Of a stretch of DNA of 64,000 nt, positions 27,632 to 36,961 are shown in pieces. The notes under the pieces are model-generated. The model had not been told where the DNA came from. It did not search any database and saw nothing but the letters and a program-made list of their open reading frames with translations. How positions within the stretch are numbered: the first letter of the stretch is position 1; each line of letters begins with the position of its first letter. Source of the DNA: Nitrosomonas sp. (GTDB lineage: Bacteria; Pseudomonadota; Gammaproteobacteria; Burkholderiales; Nitrosomonadaceae); the NCBI GenBank assembly GCA_031316255.1, contig JALDQW010000001.1:1054001-1118000 (forward strand). Reading direction: 5' to 3'. The position numbers were made by a program, and so were the translations under genes.

Positions 27632-28666
27632 CTAAGGCACCAAAGGAACTTGATTGATGCCAAGCGTCTCAGGAAAACCCCACATAATATTCATATTCTG
27701 AACCGCCTGTCCGGCAGCACCTTTAACCAGATTATCGGTTACAGAAAGAATCACTACTGTATCACTGTTTTGCGGCCGGTGAACCGCGATGCGACAAATA
27801 TTCGAACCACGTACTGACCGTGTTTCAGGATGTTTTCCCTCAGGCAAAACATCCACAAAGGGTTCTTTTGCATAACGTTTCTCGTACAAAGCCTGCAAAT
27901 CAACTTTTCTTTTTTTGGTTAAACGGGCATAAAGTGTCGCATGAATTCCACGAATCATGGGCACCAAATGCGGGACAAACGTAAGGTCAACCGGTTTGCG
28001 CGCAATCGCAGATAAACCTTGCTTGATCTCAGGGAGATGGCGATGACCCGGAACACCATAAGCCTTGAAATTATCAGATGCTTCTGCAAGCAGCGTATGC
28101 ACTTCAGCCTTTCTACCGGCACCGGAAACACCTGATTTTACATCTGCAATGAGGTGATTGAGATCAACAATTTCTGATTCGAGCAATGGCAAGAAGCCCA
28201 GTTGCACAGCTGTCGGGTAGCATCCCGGGTTGGCAACCAATCGCGCATTCTTTACCTGACGACGATTTATTTCGGGTAATCCGTAAATGGCCTCTGCAAC
28301 CAGATCCGGACAATCGTGCTGCATGCCATACCATTTCTCCCATTCATTCACATCTTTAATCCGGAAATCTGCAGCCAGATCTATTATTTTCACACCGGCA
28401 TTTATCAAAGCATTTGCCTGTTTCATGGCAATACCGTTCGGCGTTGCAAAGAATACCAGATCGCACTTGTCAAGCTTTGACTTGGCAGGATCGCTGAACT
28501 TGAGATCGACATAGCCTCTCAAACTGGTAAAAAGTTCGGCAACTTCCATACCTGCCTCACCACGTGATGTTATAGCTGTAATATTGACTTCAGGGTGCTG
28601 AGCCAGAAAACGAAGCAGTTCTACACCAGTGTAGCCAGTTCCACCAACGATACCTACATTGATCAT
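27632..28666 (-). CDS. argC: N-acetyl-gamma-glutamyl-phosphate reductase
   Basis: A 344-residue enzyme of arginine synthesis that reduces N-acetylglutamyl phosphate with NADPH. It starts at ATG 28666 with [19 protein letters not shown], the nucleotide-binding loop; the frame is open upstream but runs into the terminator after rpsI. The catalytic cysteine is in [14 protein letters not shown], and [10 protein letters not shown] and PGHRHLPEI are conserved. It follows the ribosomal protein genes rplM-rpsI on the same strand but is separated from them by a strong hairpin. Confidence 0.96.
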   Translation of the reverse strand: MINVGIVGGTGYTGVELLRFLAQHPEVNITAITSRGEAGMEVAELFTSLRGYVDLKFSDPAKSKLDKCDLVFFATPNGIAMKQANALINAGVKIIDLAADFRIKDVNEWEKWYGMQHDCPDLVAEAIYGLPEINRRQVKNARLVANPGCYPTAVQLGFLPLLESEIVDLNHLIADVKSGVSGAGRKAEVHTLLAEASDNFKAYGVPGHRHLPEIKQGLSAIARKPVDLTFVPHLVPMIRGIHATLYARLTKKRKVDLQALYEKRYAKEPFVDVLPEGKHPETRSVRGSNICRIAVHRPQNSDTVVILSVTDNLVKGAAGQAVQNMNIMWGFPETLGINQVPLVP

Positions 28667-28718
28667 ATTTATTCCCAGTGATATGGTCTTTATTTTCTTT
28701 ATCTCAAGACAAACAAAA

Positions 28719-28754
28719 CAAAAAAGCCGCCTGTTATCTGGCGGCTTTTTTGTT
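28719..28754 (-). terminator. Rho-independent terminator after rpsI
   Basis: The stem GCCGCC...GGCGGC is flanked by an A-run on one side and T-run on the other, so on both strands it is followed by T residues. It ends the rplM-rpsI transcript before argC. Confidence 0.9.
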
Positions 28755-28772
28755 TTCAAATAATATAGAGCA

Positions 28773-29165
28773 TTAACGTTTGGAGAATTGTTTGCGCCGC
28801 CTTGCTTTTCGCAGACCAACTTTTTTTCTTTCGACTTCACGCGCATCACGTGTCACAAGGCCAGCTTTGCTCAAAGCTGGTTTTAGCTCGGCATCATAAT
28901 TGATTAAAGCACGTGTAATACCATGACGTACAGCGCCTGCCTGTCCTGATTCACCGCCACCATGAATATTTACCATAATATCAAACGTTGTCAAATGCTC
29001 TGTAAGCTCAAGCGGCTGACGAACAATCATACGGCCCGTTTCACGTGAGAAATATTCATCAACAGGCTTGTTATTAACAATAATTGAACCTGTTCCAGGC
29101 TTGATAAAAACACGGGCTACCGCATTTTTGCGTCGACCGGTTCCATAATTATATTGGTTGCTCAT
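28773..29165 (-). CDS. rpsI: 30S ribosomal protein S9
   Basis: A 130-residue protein, the normal length of bS9/uS9. Family features are [14 protein letters not shown] at the N-terminus, the [15 protein letters not shown] core and the basic C-terminal tail ending in RKQFSKR, which reaches the P-site tRNA in the ribosome. It follows rplM by three bases, the usual rplM-rpsI operon, and is followed by a terminator. Confidence 0.98.
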   Translation of the reverse strand: MSNQYNYGTGRRKNAVARVFIKPGTGSIIVNNKPVDEYFSRETGRMIVRQPLELTEHLTTFDIMVNIHGGGESGQAGAVRHGITRALINYDAELKPALSKAGLVTRDAREVERKKVGLRKARRRKQFSKR

Positions 29166-29168
29166 ATA

Positions 29169-29603
29169 TTAAGCCCTTATTTCAAGGGGTTGTGGTTGCT
29201 GTGCTGCATGAGGATGCATATCACCCGCATACAGCTTGAGTTTCTTAATCATGGCATATCCGAGCGGCCCTTTAGGCAACATGCCTTTGACTGCTTTTTC
29301 TAGCGGCCTGCCAGGAAATCGCGCATGCATTTTCTTGAAATTGGTTTCATATATACCACCAGGGTATCCGGTATGCCTATAATATTTCTTGTCTTCCGCT
29401 TTGTTACCGGTAACACGGAGTTTGTCAACATTAATCACGATAATGTAATCACCGGTATCAACATGTGGTGTATATATGGCTTTATGCTTGCCACGCAAGC
29501 GATGCGCAATTGCTGAGGCAAGACGCCCAAGCACTTTATCTGTTGCATCAATTACAAACCAATCATGCTGTACTTCGTGTGGTTTGGCTGAGAATGTTTT
29601 CAC
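29169..29603 (-). CDS. rplM: 50S ribosomal protein L13
   Basis: A 144-residue protein, full length for uL13, an early-assembling large-subunit protein. Diagnostic stretches are [47 protein letters not shown] and [12 protein letters not shown]. It is the first gene of the rplM-rpsI unit and is divergent from glnS; the promoter must lie in the 190 bp between them. Confidence 0.98.
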   Translation of the reverse strand: MKTFSAKPHEVQHDWFVIDATDKVLGRLASAIAHRLRGKHKAIYTPHVDTGDYIIVINVDKLRVTGNKAEDKKYYRHTGYPGGIYETNFKKMHARFPGRPLEKAVKGMLPKGPLGYAMIKKLKLYAGDMHPHAAQQPQPLEIRA

Positions 29604-29796
29604 AAAGAACCTATCCTGCGTATTCTAAAAGAGCCGGGAATTTTATTCCAGACACGATAAAAAGTCAAACAAACTACTCACACTTATATACCCGGTTAAT
29701 AATGGAATCTGGGATAATCATCGCTATTATTAGATTTATGATTTTCGGATTATAGTGTATTTGTTGATTATTGATATTTTTAGCCGAGGAAAAAAC

Positions 29797-31515
29797 TTGA
29801 AAGACGAATCAAAAAAAAAATCTCAGAAAGTTAATGCATCAGAACCCGCCGTTTCAAATTTTATTCGCAGCATTATTAATGAAGATAACCGTGCCGGCAA
29901 ATGGCAGGGACGTGTAGAAACACGTTTTCCACCGGAACCCAATGGTTATCTACATATTGGTCATGCCAAAAGTATTTGCCTGAATTTTGGCATCGCACAG
30001 GAATACAATGGCGTATGCCATTTACGTTTTGATGATACCAATCCTGAAAAAGAAGCGCAGGAATATGTCGATGCCATTTGTGAAAATGTCCGCTGGCTTG
30101 GCTTTGACTGGAGAGAACACCTTTATTATTCCTCGGATTATTTCGATCAACTCTATTCATTTGCAGAATATCTGATTAATCAAGGCAAGGCGTATGTTGA
30201 CAGCCAATCAGCCGAGGAAATTCGCGAACAACGGGGCACACTGACAAGCCCTGGCGAAAACAGTCCATGCCGTGAACGACCTGTTGCTGAGAGCCTTGAT
30301 TTGTTTCGGCGCATGAAAGCCGGCGAATTCGCCGATGGCTCACATGTATTACGTGCCAGAATTGACATGACATCACCGAATATCAATATGCGCGACCCGG
30401 TTATCTACCGCATCAGACATGTCCATCACCAGCGCACAGGCAACAAATGGTGTATTTATCCCATGTATGATTACACCCATTGTATTTCAGATGCAATCGA
30501 AAACATCACCCATTCTTTATGTACACTCGAATTTGAAGACCACCGTCCGCTTTACGACTGGGTATTGAATCAACTGGAGGGCAAAGTGCCCTGTCACCCG
30601 CAACAGATAGAATTTGCCCGTTTGAATCTGACCTATACTGTCATGAGCAAGCGCAAACTCATCGAATTGGTAGAAAACAAACTTGTGGATGGCTGGGATG
30701 ATCCGCGCCTTAGCACCTTGTCTGGGATACGCAGACGCGGATACACGCCCCGTTCAATACACCTGTTTTCCGAACGTATCGGTGTCAGCAAAGCTGATTC
30801 CTGGATTGATATGGGCGTACTGGAAGATTGTCTGCGAGAAGATCTTAACGAATGCGCACCGCGCCGCATCGCCATATTGAAACCATTAAAGCTGATTATC
30901 GATAATTATCCTGATGATCGGGAAGAAGAATGTTTTGCACCCAATCATCCCAATAAACCGGATTGGGGAAAACGCACCATACCGTTCTCAAAAACCGTGT
31001 ATATCGAACGGGACGACTTTATGGAAGAGCCTGTCAAGGGATTCTATCGCCTCTCCCCCGGAACGGAGGTGCGTCTGCGCTATGCATATATTGTGAAATG
31101 TGTGCAAATCGACAAAAACAAACAAGGTGAAATTGAAACCATACACTGCGTGTATGACCCTGATACCAAAAGCGGGACAGATGGCGCAACCTTACGCAAA
31201 GTAAAAGGAAATATTCATTGGTTATCGGCCAGACACGCGCAGCAAGCTGAAACCCGTCTATTCGACCGCCTGTTTACCGATCCCAATCCGGACAGTGGCG
31301 ACAAGGATTACAAAAAATTGCTCAACTCGAATTCAAAAACAATCATTAATGCCTATATCGAACCGGCGCTATGCGATGTCGCCCCAGAGCAGTCTTTTCA
31401 ATTTGAACGAAATGGATACTTTATCGCGGACAGTATTGACAGCAAACCGGGAAAGCCTGTATTTAACCGGGCAGTCACGTTACGCGATTCCTGGGGAAAG
31501 ATTGCCAATACTTGA
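29797..31515 (+). CDS. glnS: Glutaminyl-tRNA synthetase
   Basis: A class I synthetase charging tRNA-Gln directly. The HIGH motif lies in PPEPNGYLHIGHAKS and the KMSKS equivalent in VMSKRKLIELV; the C-terminal half has the two beta-barrels that read the anticodon. The frame is open from a GTG at 29755, but a TTG at 29797 is preceded by CCGAGG at seven bases and is the likely start, giving 572 residues with a lysine-rich N-terminus. Presence of GlnRS is usual in beta- and gammaproteobacteria. Confidence 0.96.
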   Translation: MKDESKKKSQKVNASEPAVSNFIRSIINEDNRAGKWQGRVETRFPPEPNGYLHIGHAKSICLNFGIAQEYNGVCHLRFDDTNPEKEAQEYVDAICENVRWLGFDWREHLYYSSDYFDQLYSFAEYLINQGKAYVDSQSAEEIREQRGTLTSPGENSPCRERPVAESLDLFRRMKAGEFADGSHVLRARIDMTSPNINMRDPVIYRIRHVHHQRTGNKWCIYPMYDYTHCISDAIENITHSLCTLEFEDHRPLYDWVLNQLEGKVPCHPQQIEFARLNLTYTVMSKRKLIELVENKLVDGWDDPRLSTLSGIRRRGYTPRSIHLFSERIGVSKADSWIDMGVLEDCLREDLNECAPRRIAILKPLKLIIDNYPDDREEECFAPNHPNKPDWGKRTIPFSKTVYIERDDFMEEPVKGFYRLSPGTEVRLRYAYIVKCVQIDKNKQGEIETIHCVYDPDTKSGTDGATLRKVKGNIHWLSARHAQQAETRLFDRLFTDPNPDSGDKDYKKLLNSNSKTIINAYIEPALCDVAPEQSFQFERNGYFIADSIDSKPGKPVFNRAVTLRDSWGKIANT

Positions 31516-31526
31516 AGCGTTCACAG

Positions 31527-31706
31527 CTAAACCAACGAGATCAAAAACATAATGAATAAAACAATTACCAGAATAGGAACCACAAAGCCCACCCAGTCAG
31601 ACGAAGACCCCTTTGGGCTATTTTCCATCATATAACGCGCTCTTGGAAAGAGATAGATGATGAACATGATTAACGCCAATGCGGCGACTATTTTCATCCA
31701 ATCCAT
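31527..31706 (-). CDS. Small two-helix membrane protein (59 aa)
   Basis: A short frame starting at ATG 31706 and read on the minus strand. The 59 residues form an N-terminal helix (IVAALALIMFIIYLF), a polar hairpin (PRARYMMENSPKGSSSDW) and a second helix (VGFVVPILVIVLFIMFLISLV). The clean helix-loop-helix layout with a positively charged loop, plus normal codon use, argue for a real gene. I believe similar short proteins occur in related betaproteobacteria as hypothetical proteins. It lies between glnS (convergent) and the BI-1 gene, after the terminator that follows BI-1. Function unknown. Confidence 0.65.
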   Translation of the reverse strand: MDWMKIVAALALIMFIIYLFPRARYMMENSPKGSSSDWVGFVVPILVIVLFIMFLISLV

Positions 31707-31746
31707 AGCTTATACCTTTATAGCATTCATTTGAATTGATTGTCAT

Positions 31747-31776
31747 AAACAAAACCCCGGACTCGCCGGGGCTTTG
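31747..31776 (-). terminator. Rho-independent terminator after the BI-1 gene
   Basis: On the minus strand CCCCGG, loop CGAGT, CCGGGG is followed by TTTTGTTTAT, about 25 bp after the stop of the BI-1 family gene. Confidence 0.88.
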
Positions 31777-31800
31777 TTCGCTAATCAAATCATACAAAAT

Positions 31801-32478
31801 TCAATCATCACCACCCATAATACCCAGAATTTGTAACAGACTGATGAAGATATTAAAAATTGTCATATACAAGCCGATTGTTGCCAGAATATAATTGGTC
31901 TCGCCGCCATGAATAATGCGACTGGTATCATGCAGAATAAAGCCACTCATCAACATGATTACGACAGCAGAAATCATCAGTGACATAGCCGGAATTGCCA
32001 AAAAGATATTAGCAACCGCAGCGACCAATACCAGCAAGAAGCCGACCATTAAAAAACCACCGAGAAAACTGAAATCCTTACGTGTTGCCAGTACATATGC
32101 TGACAGCCCCATAAAAATGACACCCGTACCGCCAAGCGACAACATGATGATGTTACCGCCATTAGGGAGAGACGCATACATACTTAATATCGGCCCAAGC
32201 CCAAACCCTAATAGGCCTGTAACCAGGAAAACAATGCCAATACCTGCTGTAGAGTGCGCGAAACGCGGCAAAACAAACATCGCAATTACCATACCGCCGA
32301 TAACTGAAATCAAATAAGTCATCGGTGGCATATTCATCGCCATTGAAATTGCAGCAGTAAAACCACTGAAGAGTAATGTCATTGAAAGCAGCAAATACGT
32401 GTTACGTAATACTTTGTTGATTTCAATGCCTGTTCGTGCCCGTGATCTTCTGCCAATTGTTTGATAGTTCTGATTCAT
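31801..32478 (-). CDS. Bax inhibitor-1 / YccA family membrane protein
   Basis: A 225-residue protein with seven transmembrane segments starting at residue 27, typical of the BI-1/YccA family. YccA is known as a modulator of the FtsH protease in E. coli; other members form calcium leak channels. Recognisable stretches are NKVLRNTYLLLSMTLLFSG, MYASLPNGGNIIMLSLGGTGVIF and the C-terminal LYMTIFNIFISLLQILGI. The ATG at 32478 is behind AGGAGG. It is monocistronic and has its own terminator. Confidence 0.93.
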   Translation of the reverse strand: MNQNYQTIGRRSRARTGIEINKVLRNTYLLLSMTLLFSGFTAAISMAMNMPPMTYLISVIGGMVIAMFVLPRFAHSTAGIGIVFLVTGLLGFGLGPILSMYASLPNGGNIIMLSLGGTGVIFMGLSAYVLATRKDFSFLGGFLMVGFLLVLVAAVANIFLAIPAMSLMISAVVIMLMSGFILHDTSRIIHGGETNYILATIGLYMTIFNIFISLLQILGIMGGDD

Positions 32479-32690
32479 TATTAAACAACCTCCTATTTAT
32501 AATTAAATGCCAAACTATTCTATCAATTAAATGAGACTAATTACCATCTTCTTTAGTTCAAGCATATCATGAAAAACCATTGCGACAGTATGTTTATTAT
32601 ATCCATTTAGCGAAATAAGAAAACCAAATTTTAACCAAATAAAATATCCTATTCCACCTTAACCATTAGGCCAAAGGTTGTCATGCAGTG

Positions 32691-33122
32691 TTATTTTTGC
32701 GCCCATGCATTGCCATTCTTTTGATACCACCAACCCGGTCTGGCCATATTAGTCCAGCGCTGCCCAAACGTTGATCGTATCTTGGGTTCCCATTCAGGAT
32801 GATTGTTTGCACGCGCTATCTCACGATAAAGCGCGTTCCTATCCTGATTCTCAGCGGATACAAGCGTATTGACTAACTGCCGTTTTGCCAGTGGCACAGC
32901 ATTCGCATCTCGAATCGTAATCAGGCCATCTTTGGTTAAACCCACTGCGCCACTATTATAGTATTCAGCAAGTTGGCCATGTCTATTTTGCATACTCTGT
33001 TTTATGCTCGTTATGGCTGGTGTATTGACCTCAAGATTAGCCTGCGCCAAGCCTGTTAATGGAATCAAAACAAATATCAGAAAAAACAATAACAAAAAAT
33101 AATATTTTGGGCGATTGATCAT
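32691..33122 (-). CDS. ydbL: YdbL family protein (DUF1318)
   Basis: A 143-residue exported protein from ATG 33122 (an ATG at 33155 is in frame but lacks a ribosome binding site). A signal peptide with a long hydrophobic core (residues 8-28, cleavage after LAQA) is followed by a helical domain typical of YdbL: GAVGLTKDGLITIRDANAVPLAKRQLVNTLV, AENQDRNALYREIARAN and a C-terminal WWYQKNG. It is the third gene after ydbH and the small lipoprotein, as in the E. coli ydbH-ynbE-ydbL operon, where these act in lipid transport between the membranes. Confidence 0.88.
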   Translation of the reverse strand: MINRPKYYFLLLFFLIFVLIPLTGLAQANLEVNTPAITSIKQSMQNRHGQLAEYYNSGAVGLTKDGLITIRDANAVPLAKRQLVNTLVSAENQDRNALYREIARANNHPEWEPKIRSTFGQRWTNMARPGWWYQKNGNAWAQK

Positions 33123-33183
33123 GATTGCCTCATATTCAAAGGTTAATTGACTCATTTAGCTGGTTTGAATTAACTATTCGATC

Positions 33184-33354
33184 TCACTGTTCTTCTTCAT
33201 TTTTCTCTTGATCCAGTTGCCACACTTCTTCAATAATTTTATCTGCCGCTTTTTCCGCCGCAGCCGCTGGAAAGTAGATATTGATCGTGACACATGCAGA
33301 TAAAAACATCGCCAAGATCAGTATAAGACTTGCATAAGATGAGCATTTTTTCAT
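33184..33354 (-). CDS. ynbE: Small lipoprotein in the YnbE position (56 aa)
   Basis: A 56-residue frame read by eye between ydbH and ydbL on the minus strand. It starts MKKCSSYASL, has a hydrophobic core and a lipobox LSAC with the lipidation cysteine at residue 21, followed by VTINIYFPAAAAEKAAD and an acidic tail. In E. coli the small lipoprotein YnbE lies in the same place and partners YdbH as an outer-membrane anchor of the lipid bridge. Sequence similarity to YnbE is limited to a VTIN-like segment, so the name rests on position and lipoprotein character. Confidence 0.72.
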   Translation of the reverse strand: MKKCSSYASLILILAMFLSACVTINIYFPAAAAEKAADKIIEEVWQLDQEKNEEEQ

Positions 33355-33377
33355 TTTTACCTACTTTCTCCATTTTA

Positions 33378-35402
33378 CTATTGAATAACTGGATCATTTT
33401 CCTGGGTAATCCGGCGCAAACGGTCGATTAATTCCTGCCATCCAACTTCTCGATTATAGCCTCTCACCGTAATTGCTGGTATTCCTCCACCCTTGACCAA
33501 GGTATAACGAGATTGCGGTTCGGATTCTATACCTCCCATATAACATATGTTAAAACGCAATGCACACTGCCAACCAATTTCCGAATAACGGAATTCCTCA
33601 AAAAAACGTAAAAAACTGCGTTGTATGGCCACAACTGCGCCTTCTCCACCCAAGGCAGATATATTTTCTATTGCCGCCTGACTGATGCGCCGGGAATAGT
33701 CACCCGGACTACTAAACAAGCGCGCATTAAAATGAATGGGCTTCCAATTGGTCAACTCAAGTTGACCCACATCGACATCTACCCGTCCCTCCATTTTCCC
33801 GAATGAGAAGGTCCTAGTTAGCAATTCAAGTTCCAAATCACGCATGGCAATATCAGCTTTTAGATGTGGCGCCAATCCCATTGGTTCAATGAGTTTAAGA
33901 TTGTGAATAACAACACTACCACCAAAAACATTGAGTTGCAAAACCCCATTAACCAGAACATTGCTGCCGTCATAGCGCACTTCCGGTATAAACGCAGACA
34001 ATGTGCCATGCATTTGTGGTATTTGTAGTGCTTCAGTTAAAGCAGCCATAGTAACTGGCGCAAGCTTACTATTAAATTTCCATTGCCATCCTTTATCGGT
34101 ATAAGCGGCACTGAAGTCCTCCAAACTTAAAACGCCGTCCAACACTGGCAAAGCCAATTGCGGCAAAAACAAATTAAACTTGTTAATCTCAAGAGGCACA
34201 CGGACAGCACCCAAAGGGATATGTAACAAATGGCCATTCATCATATTGATATCGGCGACTGTAGTTCTGTCGAACCGCCACGGGATATGGGCATCAATGC
34301 GATGAAACGCAAACCGGTCACGTGAATCGATTATGCTTACATCATTCAGATCAATCTGTAACGAACTGAATACACCTTTCTTCAGCTTGAAAGTAAAATC
34401 AGCAGACCCGTCAACTTCCATTTCTGCAAAGGAGGTGTTTCTCAAAAAAGGTTTTAGAATATGATCAAATAACGCTGATAGTTCAATGTGTTCCGATTTA
34501 AGTTGAAATGTGCTTAATTGATTATCGGACTTATTCAGAATACCTGAGAAATCAAAGCCTCCCACACCGGTTAACATCAAACTACTATCCAACAGACGTA
34601 CAGTCTCATTATCGACAATCCCATGCACACGTAAATGATGGCCATTACCGGTTAAATAGACAGGTTGCCAAAAAACCTCACCCGCAGACCAGTACAAATC
34701 ACTCTGCCATCGCCAATGATCATGCAGTGACGAATACTCTAAATCAGACTTCAGCATTAATTCAATGCCTTCACCCGCGTGGAGGCCCGCATGATCGGCA
34801 AATGCAAAAGCAGCAATTGACAAATCAATCGACGCAGCTTTTAAATTCGACTCAACACCCTCAAATTGAATTGTTCCGTTGATTTCTCCACCATTGGGTT
34901 TGGGCAATTGCTCATTATCTGACAACAAGCCGGCAATCGCTTTCAATTTTCCATTATTTATGGTCAACAATCCCTTCCACGCCGTTTTGTCCTGTTGCAA
35001 TGTGAATTGCCAGCTTTCATTCTTTGCTGGACTTAAACCAATTCTCAGAAACGAGGAATCAAAAAGGAATTGCAATGAAACCGGGGATGAAAACAGCCCG
35101 GGAATATTGACTCTTCCGCCCTTACATAAAATTTCTTTTTGATTGTATTGAAATGTATTACATAACAGACTTATATTTTTCAATACATAATTCTGTACAT
35201 TAATTTCTGCAATATCGATTTCTAACCGTCCGACTCCTAAAAAACCATTATTGAATTGAATCCGAATGGATTTCGCTTCAAAAACAGGATTTTTAATATC
35301 ATCCAGCACCAGCGTAAATCGGGAATAGGCAGCAGATGCTGAAAATATCAGCAGGCAAACCATTGAAACAAGCAATAAAATCGCGATCCACCGATTGCAC
35401 AT
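33378..35402 (-). CDS. ydbH: YdbH family AsmA-like lipid-transport protein
   Basis: A 674-residue envelope protein with an N-terminal membrane anchor (residues 6-25) and a long beta-rich periplasmic part made of repeating AsmA/DUF-type strands. The C-terminal third has the YdbH pattern (LNVFGGSVVIHNLKLIEPMGL, DLELELLTRTFSFGKMEGRVDVDV, NISALGG-like). In E. coli YdbH, TamB and YhdP are redundant bridges that carry phospholipids to the outer membrane. It is shorter than the about 880 residues of E. coli YdbH. The downstream genes are the lipoprotein and ydbL, cysM lies 29 bp upstream. Confidence 0.85.
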   Translation of the reverse strand: MCNRWIAILLLVSMVCLLIFSASAAYSRFTLVLDDIKNPVFEAKSIRIQFNNGFLGVGRLEIDIAEINVQNYVLKNISLLCNTFQYNQKEILCKGGRVNIPGLFSSPVSLQFLFDSSFLRIGLSPAKNESWQFTLQQDKTAWKGLLTINNGKLKAIAGLLSDNEQLPKPNGGEINGTIQFEGVESNLKAASIDLSIAAFAFADHAGLHAGEGIELMLKSDLEYSSLHDHWRWQSDLYWSAGEVFWQPVYLTGNGHHLRVHGIVDNETVRLLDSSLMLTGVGGFDFSGILNKSDNQLSTFQLKSEHIELSALFDHILKPFLRNTSFAEMEVDGSADFTFKLKKGVFSSLQIDLNDVSIIDSRDRFAFHRIDAHIPWRFDRTTVADINMMNGHLLHIPLGAVRVPLEINKFNLFLPQLALPVLDGVLSLEDFSAAYTDKGWQWKFNSKLAPVTMAALTEALQIPQMHGTLSAFIPEVRYDGSNVLVNGVLQLNVFGGSVVIHNLKLIEPMGLAPHLKADIAMRDLELELLTRTFSFGKMEGRVDVDVGQLELTNWKPIHFNARLFSSPGDYSRRISQAAIENISALGGEGAVVAIQRSFLRFFEEFRYSEIGWQCALRFNICYMGGIESEPQSRYTLVKGGGIPAITVRGYNREVGWQELIDRLRRITQENDPVIQ

Positions 35403-35431
35403 AGCGATACAGTTTTTACAAACGCTTTACT

Positions 35432-36319
35432 TTAAGCAGGGAAGACGCCTGTAGACAAGTAGCGATCCCCGCGATCGCAAACGATAAACACAATCACAGC
35501 ATGCTCGACCTGCGCTGAAAGCCTTAGCGTTGCCGCCAATGCACCCCCGGATGATATACCGGCAAAGATACCTTCTTCCTGAGCCAATCGCCGTGTCATT
35601 TCTTCCGCTTCCGGTTGAGAAACATAAATCATGTCATCGACTCGACGCGCATCGTAGATCTTTGGAAGATAAGCTTCCGGCCATTTTCGAATACCTGGTA
35701 TCTGTGCACCCGCTTCCGGTTGAACCCCAATTATTTTTACTGCCGGTTGCTGCTCTCTAAAAAAACGGGAACACCCCATGATCGTACCGGTAGTCCCCAT
35801 GCTACTAACAAAGTGCGTAATTTTCCCCTCTGTATCGCGCCATATTTCAGGTGCCGTACCTTGATAATGCGCAAGTGGATTGTCCGGGTTAGCAAATTGA
35901 TCAAGAATAATGCCCTTACCCTCATTACACATTTTCTCTGCTAAATCTCTTGCCTGTTCCATACTGCCTTCTTTCGAAGTCAAAATGATTTCAGCGCCAT
36001 AGGCGCGCATTGACTGGCGCCGTTCTATGCTCAGATTCTCGGGCATAATCAGAATCATGCGATAGCCCATGATTGCGGCAGCCATCGCCAGTGCAATTCC
36101 TGTATTTCCGCTAGTAGCTTCAATCAAGGTATCGCCCGGCTTGATATCACCACGTTGCTGCGCTTGTTTAATCATTGATAATGCCGGGCGATCCTTAACA
36201 GAGCCCGCCGGGTTGTTGCCTTCAAGTTTGGCAAGAATGGTATTACTGGTTTTCCCGGGCAAATGCTCCAATCTTACAAGTGGCGTATTACCGATAAAAT
36301 TTTCTATTGTTTTGAACAT
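35432..36319 (-). CDS. cysM: Cysteine synthase B
   Basis: A 295-residue PLP enzyme that joins O-acetylserine and sulfide or thiosulfate. The PLP lysine sits in NNPAGSVKDRPA (K43 area), the substrate loop in ATSGNTGIALA, and the cofactor phosphate loop in SSMGTTGTIMG. The sequence and length fit CysM rather than the longer CysK. The ATG at 36319 opens NFIGNTPLVRLE. It is upstream of ydbH with a 29-bp gap and may be read together with it. Confidence 0.95.
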   Translation of the reverse strand: MFKTIENFIGNTPLVRLEHLPGKTSNTILAKLEGNNPAGSVKDRPALSMIKQAQQRGDIKPGDTLIEATSGNTGIALAMAAAIMGYRMILIMPENLSIERRQSMRAYGAEIILTSKEGSMEQARDLAEKMCNEGKGIILDQFANPDNPLAHYQGTAPEIWRDTEGKITHFVSSMGTTGTIMGCSRFFREQQPAVKIIGVQPEAGAQIPGIRKWPEAYLPKIYDARRVDDMIYVSQPEAEEMTRRLAQEEGIFAGISSGGALAATLRLSAQVEHAVIVFIVCDRGDRYLSTGVFPA

Positions 36320-36390
36320 AAAGTAAGCAATCTTGAATTACATTCATAGATTATCTCACAACCATTCAATTAGAAACCCCGACGCCAAAA

Positions 36391-36422
36391 ATAAAAAAAC
36401 CCTCCGGCAAGAACCCGGAAGG
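36391..36422 (-). terminator. Rho-independent terminator after the ComEA-like gene
   Basis: On the minus strand CCTTCCGG and CCGGAGGG pair across a short loop (one G-T pair) and are followed by seven T. It lies 28 bp after the stop of the ComEA-like gene. Confidence 0.9.
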
Positions 36423-36449
36423 TCTACTCGAAAAACTTCTGGTTTTAGC

Positions 36450-36743
36450 CTACTGGGTCGCCATAGCCGCAGTTGTTTCAGAATTCAGTGCATTTCCTAC
36501 CGTAATACTCTCTCGAAGTTGTTTCATCGTGCCTGGACCAATACCATCAACTTCGATCAAACCCTCTATAGAAGTAAATAATCCATGCTTTTCCCGATAT
36601 TCGATAATCGCCTTAGCCTTGGCTGGTCCAATACCCTGTAGCACTTCAAGTTCGGCCTGTGTTGCTGTGTTTACATTAACTACAGCAAATGCAGATCCAG
36701 TAAATGCAAACAAAAGAACTACCAACATAATTATTTTCTTCAT
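36450..36743 (-). CDS. ComEA-like helix-hairpin-helix protein
   Basis: A 97-residue exported protein from ATG 36743, behind AAGGAG at seven bases; the frame is open to 36764. A signal peptide (MKKIIMLVVLLFAFTGSAFA) is followed by VNVNTATQAELEVLQGIGPAKAKAIIEY and a second hairpin LIEVDGIGPGTMKQL. The double helix-hairpin-helix binds DNA in ComEA, which takes up DNA into the periplasm. Single-domain forms like this are common in proteobacteria and their role in transformation is not certain. Confidence 0.92.
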   Translation of the reverse strand: MKKIIMLVVLLFAFTGSAFAVVNVNTATQAELEVLQGIGPAKAKAIIEYREKHGLFTSIEGLIEVDGIGPGTMKQLRESITVGNALNSETTAAMATQ

Positions 36744-36961
36744 GATACATCTCCTTAAATACATAAACTGAATTAGGCATCTTCTACCAACCCAGTTTAG
36801 TTAATGATCAAAAATATGCCCTCATGCAAAATGTCATCCCTTCTTGCATTTAGACACCATATTAATCGGATGCTACAGTGTACTTATTGAGATAATTTTG
36901 TAACATTTCGTACAGAAATTAATTAAGAAATTTTTTTATCAATAACAAACAAAAGATTGCA

